From Pisaster brevispinus (lineage: Eukaryota; Echinodermata; Asteroidea; Forcipulatida; Asteriidae), in assembly GCA_023634235.1 (NCBI GenBank), contig JAMKCF010000015.1, positions 9,830,087-9,894,086 of the forward strand: a stretch of 64,000 nucleotides of DNA, given 5' to 3'. The notes beneath the pieces were generated by a model, which saw only the letters and a list, made by a program, of their open reading frames with translations, did no database searches and was not told the DNA's origin. Made by a program: the position numbers and the translations under genes. Each line of letters begins with the position of its first letter. The first letter of the stretch is position 1. Positions 12,001-24,000 of the stretch are shown here, in pieces.

Positions 12001-15000
12001 AGGTTTCTTCAGCTGCCTGCTTGTCTTTCTCTGCCTTCTTCAATCTGTGAGCATGCGGATCACGTGATCATAAAAGTGCGCCACCAACGAGTGAGCCATA
12101 CATCAATTGCCACACAATCACAGGGGCAGGACATTATGCAGGTATGAAAAAATAAATCAAGAGGAAACAAAAAGGTGAGTTTTTGAAAAATATGGGAATT
12201 ATCACAGCAGGCAAGGAGAGCAAGGCATGTCAAGATTGATTTTTCTTTAACTTTAGAAGCATTCTTAAAAATATTACTTTGAAGGATAACTTTATGGAAA
12301 TGACACCACTTGAAAAAACAGGATTACTTTTAAAGCCTTCATTCTAAGACCGAGTCTTAAAATAACAATTTAAGAACTACTTGGTTCTTCTAGTCTGATA
12401 TCAATCCGAACATAATTTGTAAACAATTTATTCAGAGACAATCATCCTTAAATGGAACCAGAAGGGAAGGTACAAATTTGATGTTTATACCTTAACACTC
12501 ACTTTTACTCAATGTTTTTAATAAATACATCAGGAATTTGAAATTCTCCACACAAAAGTTTTAATCATTTGTACCATCTTGATCTTTCAGATTTATATAT
12601 ATTGAAAAATACTTTAAAAGTTGTACATACAAGTATAGTATGTAATTCTTGTGAAAAAAGAAGTCAAGATGGACAATAGCATGCAGTCCAAATAAAATCA
12701 CAATACAAACACTAACAGTAACAACACAATATTGAACAAACAAACATTAAGTTACAGAAGTGATTTTACTGAACAGGGTCTGCCCTTAACTTTTTCAGTG
12801 ACTAGCCAGCAGGACCAGTTAACTTGTCATTTCACTGGTCCCTCAGCTTTTTCAATGGTCCATATTTTAAGGTTTTCTTTCAACACATCCACGAGGGTGG
12901 GACTTGTAATTTGAACTAATATCAAGTGGTTTACATAGGTAGCAATGGCATGCAATAAACTAGCCAGCAGGACCAGTTAGACAGAATTCTGACTGGTCCT
13001 CAGGTGTTTTAACTGGTATTTGGCCAGCGGACCACTGTTAAGGGAGAACACTGCTGAATAAAGGACAAACTGAGATGCAGTTCACCCAATTCTGCATGCA
13101 CTTGTTATGCCTAAATAATGTAGATATTGTATGCTACGTGGAGGTTTCAAACTGACAGCACGACACACTGTCTGAGACAGTGCAGATGTTTTAAAACGGC
13201 CAGATAGATTTAAGAGAGATCAATTTGCAAATGTGAGATTTGGAGTTTGGTAAGGCTGTGTCTAAATGCTGTACACTGGGTGTGTGTTGGAAGACTAGAG
13301 CTGCTCTGGATGTGTTGGGTGTGTGTCGGAAGGCTAGAGCTTCTATGGATGTACTGGGTGTGTGTTGGGAGACTAGAGCTGCTGTGGATGTGTTGGGTGT
13401 GTGTCGGAAGGCTAGAGCTACTGTGGATGTGTTGGGTGTGTGTTGGAAGACTAGAGCTGCTGAGGATGTGTTGGGTGTGTGTTGGAAGACTAGAGCTGCT
13501 GTGGATGTACTGGGTGTGTGTTGGAAGACTAGAGCTGCTCTGGATGTCTTGGGTGTTTGTTGGAAGGCTAGAGCTGCTGACTATGCATTGGTGTGTGTTG
13601 GAAGACTAGCTTTGCTATGGTTGTAAGGTACTGGGTACTAAGTTAGCAGCTGAATCTACTAATAGTATCCATGACTGACCTTTCTTCCAACTGGACCATT
13701 GTGGCAGTCATTTGCTCATTCTTCTGTTCCAGTTTCCCAACAAGCTCTGACTTGTACTGAAGTGAACTGTTGCTTGACTTTGGTAGAAAGGGATACAAAA
13801 AACTAATTTCAGATTGTTTTCATATATAGGGAAAACAAACAATTAGACAGTGTTTACACTATAAAGCTATATTTCATCAGACAACCAGTTTTATATGGAC
13901 ACAATTTATATTTGAATGCTAGAATATCCATCCCTGGATGACAGGTTCGGACAGTTTAATATGTTTTACCCATTTGTTTGGAACCTGCATTTGAGTCTGT
14001 AACAACAATACTCATAGCAGGGATGAGATTTGATGAATGTACAAATTCCTGAAAACAGCTTGCTGGCCTGGGTTCTCCATTACTTTGGACCCAGAACCTC
14101 CCAGATGTTACAATTCAGGAGGTTTACAGACTATGTGCATCACCAGAAACACAAAACTAAGGCTCCGGGTCCAGGTGGGATTGAACCAGGTCCCATAGAG
14201 GTGAAAAGCAGGGAAAGAAACCACTGAGCCAACCTGATCTTGGAGAAGTTGTTTAAAGCTGTTACTTCCCTTGAACTTTCCTTGTTTATTAATGGGGGTC
14301 AAAGTATTCGTAAATTGATGTCAACTCTTTGACACAATTTATGTATGTACATGTACATGCAGCTAACCAACCGCAATATGAATCCCTACACAGGCACATA
14401 AACATTTTGTTCCCTTTAGTGACATGAGAACCTACATGTATTACAAATGAGTGTCTTGATGAAGGATGCGATTGCTGTGACAAGGATTTGATAATTCAGA
14501 CTTTCAAACTTGAGCAACATGCACCAGACTACTTAGCCAAGGTAATCAACGATTCAAAGAAAAGGTTTTGGATTCAAATTAACATTTGATTACATGGACT
14601 TGCCAGTGCAAGTAATGTTGTACGTGTTTCTGGTTATGAAACCTAGAATGCTATAGAATCAAACATAATCAATGTTTCTCAGAGCACTACGAGCTAAGAT
14701 GCAATACTGCCAACTTGTATCATGGATTACAGCAGACATACAAGACCACTAATTAGATCGCTCCATGATTAGACTGATCTCAGTATTTCTATGTAATTCT
14801 AAGAGTTCACACATTTAAAAGGTGAATGGATTTGAAAAAGTCTAAGTCTGATGCCACCTACATATACATGTGTAGTCTTGAAAGCCACCCATGAAAGCAA
14901 ATGACTCAATCTTGGTGCACTCATATATCAATGACAGCAAAAGACTCAAATTTTAGTACACTCATATATCAATGACAGCAAATGACTCAATCTTAGTGCA

Positions 15001-18000
15001 CGCATATATCATGAAGGAATACCCTGCCAGTCTATGTTCATTACCTGTAGTCTGTTGTACAAGTCAATATTAATGGTCTTGATGTCTTCTAGTTGTTTGC
15101 GTAGTGAGATGACTGTATCTTGTTTCTCGTGGATGTCTTTTTCTAGCAGTCTCATTGCCATCTCCATCTCTTCCTTCAGGCTCACTTGAAGCTTCAATTC
15201 CTGCTCTGCATCCTGATTGGTTCAAAGAGAATTTCTTCAATTAAAGCCATTTCCAAGTTAGTGGCTGCAGTTGTGGCTGTGGCTTGATCACCACATCAGC
15301 ATACATGTACATTGAAGCACAGAATGCTAATAGCAACACCAATAACAACAGCCATAGTCACAGCGCCATCAATTGGAATACAGCCTAACACTTCCTGATT
15401 AGCTCAAAGAAAATTAATTTTAATGAGCTCTGTGCAAATTGTCCTGTCATTAAAAAGTTTATCATAAAAAATGTTTACTTAAAAAAAAAAAGCTCATCAT
15501 GAATCTAGGCTTAGTTTATCCCAGTTAGTTTTGCAGTACATTGGATCGTTGTTTAATAATAATAATAATAGCGGGATTTATATAGCGCCATTCCATCTAG
15601 ATCATGGCGCTAGCAAGCAAAGCAGATAAAGATAAATAATGGTCATACTGGAAACAGGTGAGTTTTGATATATTTTTTAAAAGTCGAAACCGTGTCAAGT
15701 GTTCGGAGGTGCCGGGGTAAATTGTTCCAGAGCTTAGGACCAGAGATTGAGAAGGCTTTGTCGGAAAAGGAGTTTCTGGACCTAGAAAGCACAGGAAATC
15801 TTTAATGATGGGTATTGGGTTCCACCAAGATTAAACAAGAGAGAACAATTGTTTAGCCCAAGTGGTGTTTCAGAAAACTAGGGATTGACCTTACACTCAC
15901 TAATCCCCTGCCCCTCACAAACAAACACACACCCCTCATTTAAATTGATATAAGAAATGCATTGGGATAAATATAAGTATTTTGGTTTGTACTCTCCCAA
16001 TCATCCTCACTGTGTGTAGCTGCAGAGCTGGAGACATAACACTACTAAGTTATACATGTATGTATGAATCCATAGAACTAGCAGACTAGTGGATAGGTAG
16101 AGGTTATGAGTAACCAGTGATGTGCTAACCTGTCTCAACTGCGCCTCATGCTGTAGCTTATCCTTAGCATCACCATAAAGCTCATTCAAACCAATGCGGG
16201 ATGTATTATATGTCTCTCTCTCAATATCCATGTCTGCTCGTACAATCTAGAATGACAATATATGAACGGAATCAAGTTATATCTAACACAACCTGCAGCA
16301 CTCCATTTCCTTAAAGGGAGCGTCATAGATTGGTGAATACTCCAAAAAATAAATGACCATAAAAACGTACTTGGTGGGAAGTACTGCAGCTGTTGATAGT
16401 AAAGACTAGTTTGAGAAAGGATTCCCCTCGAAGCTATATGGTTTGGATAATTTTTCACCTCAAAACATTTGAATCTGAGAAACAATTCATACATTAACAA
16501 TTTCTCAAATTTCTCAAATTTCCGATTGCACCACCAATCTATGACCCTACCTTTAGGGCAAGCTGTTAGCATCAACATAGTGATTTGTATTGTGACATCA
16601 CACTTTGCTTAGCAACTAAAATTGGTACCCAGTTAAGATCGATCTTAGCTCTTTGTGAAATCGGCCCAGGGCTCAATTTTCACAAAGAGGTAAACAGGGG
16701 TAAAGACTGATCTTAAGTGTGAATCTTCACTACTAAGCAAAGTGTGATGTCACAAAACAAATCACTACTATGGTAAGACTGACAACTCATCTTAAGATGA
16801 ATCTTAGTGCTTTTTGAAATCGAGCCCAGGCAGGGTAGAAACTCAAAGATACATGTACAGTGTAGGTATAAAAATAATACTGGGTTGGTTCTTATATACA
16901 TCTTAGTAACTATATCAAGGCACTTTACACCATACATTTGTACAAGGTATGGTGATGTCTGAAAAAACCAAACATTCTGTAAACAGTGGTATGTTATTGA
17001 GCCTGTTATGTAACTGAAGCTGTTCACTTTTATTTTGACAAAAGAAAGTTGAATGCAAATACATTTTCTTTGTATATGCAGCTTTTCTATACAAGTGGTT
17101 GCATGTCAAAATGTAAATCCTAATATGTCTGTTAAAGTTACACGTCAATGTCAACTTCTAGGAAACTTAAATTCATCCATGGTTGAAAAGCTGTATCATG
17201 CAGCCACTGTGAGTTAACATTCACTTTCAGTAAGTCCCATCCAAAAATCCAATGCACACAACAGGTGTCATTTATGACATCCCGTCACTAAGAACCAAAA
17301 ACACTTGTTTTATTTTAATACTGTTTCTTAATGAATTAAGATTTAATTCATTATTTTTTAAATCTGTTTTTGCTTTTTCACATCTAGTTCACAGAAAAAA
17401 TTCAAATATTTGGTGCAAATACTGACCACAGCAATGGCCTTCTAGTGCATGTTATTTTATATACAATCTCTTTAAGAAAAGGTAATGATATATAGTATTA
17501 TTGTACACATAAATCAGGTGTACATGGTGTGGACATTTTTGTGACATCAATGTAGTTTGCAAAGATGTAACACAAATTTAGAGAGATATGTTCAAAGACA
17601 AGGATTTTTTAGCCAAAAGGTCTGCAAAAGATTTGATGTGGCAGTCTGTTTTGGTTTACCTGCAGTTTACGATGGACTTCTTTCTTCATTGAATCATTCT
17701 CCACTCTTAGTCTGTCATTTTCAGCTTGAATGGACAAGATGTTATTGTTGGCTACGGCCAGCTAAACAAATAAATTAAATTGAAAGAAACATAAATAATT
17801 TGTATTTTGTCTCAGGTCTATGTTCATTACCAAAAATCAATTAAATGCAGTCAATCCATGCGAGAGCCGATATGTATAAATGGTGACAATTTATTGACAC
17901 CAACACTAACACCAACATTTGCATCTTGCAATCAGGGAGTTTTTGTACAACAATAATGGAGATATTTAGAATTATATTCAACAAATAGGGAAAAGGTTTT

Positions 18001-21000
18001 CATAATCAGGGAGATTTTCAAGTTTCTTCATCAGACCATGGAAAGATTGGTTTATTTTCAGGGACTATTATGCAGAACCAGGAACACTTGTCAGCTCTGT
18101 ATTGAGTATGTATTTGATTTTCAAATGTGTACATGCTAAAAATAGAGTTGTAACAAAGCACCAGACAGGCTCCCATTTGGCAACATTTGAATCACAAATA
18201 CACCAATACATCATTCATGAATTTGATAACCAACCAACTTCTTTACTGAAAGAGGTTAATAGCAGTGTCTTTTTCAAGTTCTGCTAGAAAATATCTACTT
18301 ACGGATACAATAAGGCAAAATTAGAGTAGATTAAAGCATCAAGTGTCCTTCCTTTCAATATGAGAGAGGCACATGTGTGTAACACAATAACAAGTCTCAA
18401 ATGCATTTATTTGTGCTTTTTACGGAATAACATGTCATTCTGTTTCCATTAATGCATCATTAAGCAAAAGAAAAGTTTGGATTGGTCATGTACATGAATA
18501 TGTACTCCTCCCAAACAAAAAAATAATGCTTACTTGGTAACATTGAACTTCATGTAACTGTGCATGGGACAAGCCCGACAAGTGAAGTGTACAGTATATT
18601 GCCTGGACTTACATGTAGATGATACCATTGGGTGAATGCATCTAATATTCAGTGTTTATTCTGTTATTTGCTTACTTCACTACTTGTAATAAAAGAGAGT
18701 GTGTTATTTTCAATGAATCCAATGATCTACTGAAGAACTTACAAACTTGAGTTGCAATCTGCATACCTCCCTGCCATGAGTGACATACATGGACCTGAAC
18801 ATTGTAACCCTCACAGTCCACACTCACCTCCCTGCCATGAGTGACATACATGGACCTGAACATTGTAACCCTCACAGTCCACACTCACCTCCCTGCCATG
18901 AGTGACATACATGGACCTGAACATTGTAACCCTCACAGTCCACACTCACCTCCCTGCCATGAGTGACATACATGGACCTGAACATTGTAACCCTCACAGT
19001 CCACACTCACCTCCCTGCCATGAGTGACATACATGGACCTGAACATTGTAACCCTCACAGTCCACACTCACCTCCCTGCCATGAGTGACATACATGGACC
19101 TGAACATTGTAACCCTCACAGTCCACACTCACCTCCCTGCCATGAGTGACATACATAGACCTGAACATTGTAACCCTCACAGTCCACACTCACCTCCCTG
19201 CCATGAGTGACATACATAGACCTGAACATTGTAACCCTCACAGTCCACACTCACCTCCCTGCCATGAGTGACATACATGGACCTGAACATTGTAACCCTC
19301 ACAGTCCACACTCACCTCCCTGCCATGAGTGACATACATGGACCTGAACATTGTAACCCTCACAGTCCACACTCACCTCCCTGCCATGAGTGACATACAT
19401 GGACCTGAACATTGTAACCCTCACAGTCCACACTCACCTCCCTGCCATGAGTGACATACATGGACCTGAACATTGTAACCCTCACAGTCCACACTCACCT
19501 CCCTGCCATGAGTGACATACACATGTACATGGACCTGAACATTGTAACCCTCACAGTCCACACTCACCTCCCTGCCATGAGTGACATACATAGACCTGAA
19601 CATTGTAACCCTCACAGTCCACACTCACCTCCCTGCCATGAGTGACATACATGGACCTGAACATTGTAACCCTCATAGTCCACACTCACCTCCCTGCCAT
19701 GAGTGACATACATGGACCTGAACATTGTAACCCTCACAGTCCACACTCACCTCCCTGCCATGAGTGACATACATGGACCTGAACATTGTAACCCTCACAG
19801 TCCACACTCACCTCCCTGCCATGAGTGACATACATAGACCTGAACATTGTAACCCTCACAGTCCACACTCACCTCCCTGCCATGAGTGACATACATGGAC
19901 CTGAACATTGTAACCCTCACAGTCCACACTCACCTCCCTGCCATGAGTGACATACACATGTACATGGACCTGAACATTGTAACCCTCACAGTCCACACTC
20001 ACCTCCCTGCCATGAGTGACATACATGGACCTGAACATTGTAACCCTCACAGTCCACACTCACCTCCCTGCCATGAGTGACATACATGGACCTGAACATT
20101 GTAACCCTCACAGTCCACACTCACCTCCCTGCCATGAGTGACATACATAGACCTGAACATTGTAACCCTCACAGTCCACACTCACCTCCCTGCCATGAGT
20201 GACATACATGGACCTGAACATTGTAACCCTCACAGTCCACACTCACCTCCCTGCCATGAGTGACATACATGGACCTGAACATTGTAACCCTCACAGTCCA
20301 CACTCACCTCCCTGCCATGAGTGACATACATGGACCTGAACATTGTAACCCTCACAGTCCACACTCACCTCCCTGCCATGAGTGACATACATGGACCTGA
20401 ACATTGTAACCCTCACAGTCCACACTCACCTCCCTGCCATGAGTGACATACATGGACCTGAACATTGTAACCCTCACAGTCCACACTCACCTCCCTGCCA
20501 TGAGTGACATACATAGACCTGAACATTGTAACCCTCATAGTCCACACTCACCTCCTCTTTGGCTTGATTACTAGACTGTTCAAGGTTCTTAATCTTGTTT
20601 TGCAGGACGGTAACCTGTGATGTCAGGTGTCTGTTGTGTTCCTCCAAGTAGTTCTTCTGATCTAGTACTGCAGTTAGGTTCACATCAGATGTCTCACCAC
20701 TGAAAATAAAACCAAAGTCAAGTTCAGCAAAAAGGAATTATTGAAATAAAAATGATGAGAGTATTATTTTTGTTTTACCCACATACTGATGTGTGTTTAA
20801 CTTCCTGATTACTATGAAAACAAAACCCACAGGCATATCAATGGGGTGAGATTCGAACCCACAACCTTTGCAATTCTAGAGCAGATATCTTACCACTAGA
20901 CCATCAAGCTTGCTTTGTAGCAAGAGGCAGTTCAAATTCTAAATTTTCGTAGTGGGTACCGCAATGGTTAAAAAAAAATAATAACAATACTATTCATCTC

Positions 21001-24000
21001 GATGCAACATCTATTAAATAGGTGAGAGTACTTTGAGTTGAAGGAATTTTCAGGATGTGGGACGTAGGGTGTACCTACATGTACATTACCCCCCCCCCCA
21101 CTTTCCATAAATAGCTGGAACAGTTTATCCATTCTGATTGGTCAAGAGGAGATCACATGGCCATGTTTAAAGGTGCGATATAAACATGGTAAGAAGTGTT
21201 TCAACATTGCCTGAAGAAACCGAGTCAAAACAAGATGCTATCAGATGACTACGTGGAGCGCACAAATTTCACAGCCTAATTTAATGTTGGTGGCTCGTAT
21301 ATTTGCCTTGCCCAAGTTTGAAGGTGAAGCTTAAATTCCAAACTTGCGTGAGGAGCTTGTTAGCGCTAAATATGGATAAAAATTCAATGTAGAGTCGAGG
21401 CAAACTGGGGCTAAACTGTCAGACTTGTTCTGAACTTTTAAAGGTTTTTTGATGTTCAAACTTAAATGGGCATTTCAAACCTTGCAGGGTCATGGCCATG
21501 CGATAAAGACCTCACCTCCCAGCCTCGCTACCGTGGGCAGCGCGCCGCATCGATACCTCTCGTCACTAACCCCTGGTAGGGATGTACTGAGAAACAATGC
21601 TGATTGGCTTACAATGGTGACTACTTTGCGTGCACGCTTGTTAGAAACTTTCGAGCGCTTGTATGGCGCCTGCAGGACGCTTAGTAAACGCGCATCAAAA
21701 TGCAAGTATCTTGACGCGATTCCATTTCAAATGAATCTTGTTTTTACACGGCCAGCCTAAACTGTATACAGTTAGACATATCACAAGACCAAAGAAGAAT
21801 GAGAGGGCACCAGTTGCTCTTTGACTTGATGCCTCTTTAGCGCGTTACCATACTTGAGCAGGCACGTAGAGTGGATCGACCACAGTCCTAATCTAGCACA
21901 TTTTAATGAACCAATTCCAGGGGGTTATGAGCGAGCAAGGCATGCTGGGAAAAAATGGCGCGGCGGGATCGATTGTCCCTAGGAACGAGGTTGCTCATCT
22001 CCAGCTAGGTCCTTTTTTGCACGTCCATGACCCTACCGGTTTTAAATGGCCGTTTAATACCTCGTCCCCTGCTCTTTAATTCCCTTATTAGTGTTTAGGT
22101 GTATTCAACAACCTTTGGATCAACTTGAATACAACGCCTGTGAAATTTTCAAAAGGAACTTTTATGCAATAGGGTTGTCATGATTGCACTTGAAATGGAC
22201 ATGATTAAAGTGATATCTGTAATTGTTTAACTTTACCCTGATGCCTCTGGCTTATCCAGGTAGTTGCCGTCTTTGAGATACAAGCTGAAGTCAATAACAG
22301 AGGGGGCGGAGTCTAGATCATCCCCCTTCAGGCACAGATTACAATCAATGACATTAAGGCCAACCAGCAGCCCAGCAATAACTGCAGCTTCTTCTTCAAG
22401 TAGGAGGGCGTTTTGGTCATACCACTCACTGTCAACAAAGAGTTCAAATAGTTCAACTTCAAATTCAAATACTACAACTCCATTTTAAGTAATAACTTAA
22501 GTGTAAGTTGTTCACATGACTGGCAAATTTAACTTGGGCATTAACAATGCAGCTATTCACTTAATTTATTGCCATCCATCTTGTTAGGCAGTTATCCACA
22601 TCAATCTTCCTAGTATTAACAATTAAGCACAATTTAAATGGGTTTTTTTTCTTCTTTTTTTTCCCTCGTTTTTTCGGGGGGGGGGGGGGTTTGGGGGGGG
22701 TGAACAAAGACAAATTGACTGGGGTTAACTAGCCCTATATTGGTGGTCTCCCTATTTTGTCAAATTTGTTGGGGTGTCAGTCAGGGGTGTCATACAGCTG
22801 TATATTGCCATACAGCCAGAGATCGCACCTGAGTACTAACCATATAACCTGGAAAGCAGGATTATAAGGGGATCACATGAGGGGATGCAACTTGTTCACA
22901 TAAACCCGAGGTTGCAGGTTCAAATCCTACTCATGTCAATTTGATTAGAATAAATAAACAGAGCTACTTATACTTTCCACAAGAAACAAATCAATTAAGG
23001 TGAATTAGTTTCAGAATATTAAAGGAGATATATTGTAAGAAGTTTTAAAATCAATAAAGAACTCCTTAACAAAATACCTTAAGATATCTTTACGTTCTAG
23101 GAGTGCCTTGAAGTAGTCTGCAAGGTTCTTCTGCATCAAAGCAAGCCTTAACCAGGCTCTTCCTCTCCCAAGACTGGTCCTGTAGTAATTATTAAAAAAT
23201 CAACCACAAAATATTATTACTCTAACATTGACGTTATATGCCATGTGCAGCCAGCCAGTTTGCCAAACGGTCGTTTTTCTTTGGTTGAATTTTGCCTGAC
23301 AGACAGGTGAATGATTCATGGAAAATTAAACATGTAGTGTACATTCATTCATTCATTCATTCATTCATTTTATTTCCACATCAATGCAAAAAATAAGAAG
23401 CAGAGGTACATTCTTTAAATACCTAAACAAGTAGATAAGACTAAACAAAGATGTGGAGGGGATTTGCAAGAAGCAAGCTTCTCGAGTGCGAACCCCCTCA
23501 TTTATATTTTGTGTTCCAAGTTAAATCTACTTAAAGCGCAAATAACATTGCTGTTTCATATGAAGAAGACGAAACAAGAATAGTGTGTCCATGTAACTTT
23601 GTGGAGATACCGTTCAGACTCAGATCTCATTCCCGTTTACAGTAAAACTAGAACAAACAGGGTATGTTAGTTGTTACATCATTACACCTGTACATTTACA
23701 AAACCAATGTTTACATGTACCACAGTGTTTAAACAGTTTTCTTGATAAAAAACATGTACAGCCAATCATCACAAGAATGACAATGTGATGCCACATTATG
23801 TACTTGATCATTGGCTGTGCAACCACTGTGGGTAAGGAACACTGTGCCATTCACACAACTATAATACTCGTTGGAGGAATGGTTTGAACTCAAAATACAA
23901 CTGGCTAATGAAGGGGGAGGCCAGGTGCCTTCATGTATCACTCTGGGTTCATTACTGTGCTATCAGAGTAGTGTTACAAAATCAATACTAGAAATTGAAA

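Noticed and set aside
13240..13626. 128-residue plus-strand open frame with 13-residue repeats
   Set aside because: It coincides exactly with a 39-bp tandem array in a RUFY intron, has no splice context or upstream exon, and a second frame is open over the same array.
16186..16578. 130-residue minus-strand open frame overlapping RUFY exon 8
   Set aside because: It is a different frame from the exon and continues through intron and a MITE copy; the exon frame is fixed by homology and phase.
18765..20555. CRISPR-like array
   Set aside because: The 61-bp units are contiguous with no unique spacers, and the context is a eukaryotic intron; the same holds for the arrays at 45, 46285 and 63020.
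20842..20915. Functional tRNA gene
   Set aside because: A and B boxes are present, but the acceptor arms do not pair and related copies lie elsewhere in the window; a SINE explains it. The same applies at 14160, 34145 and 40926.
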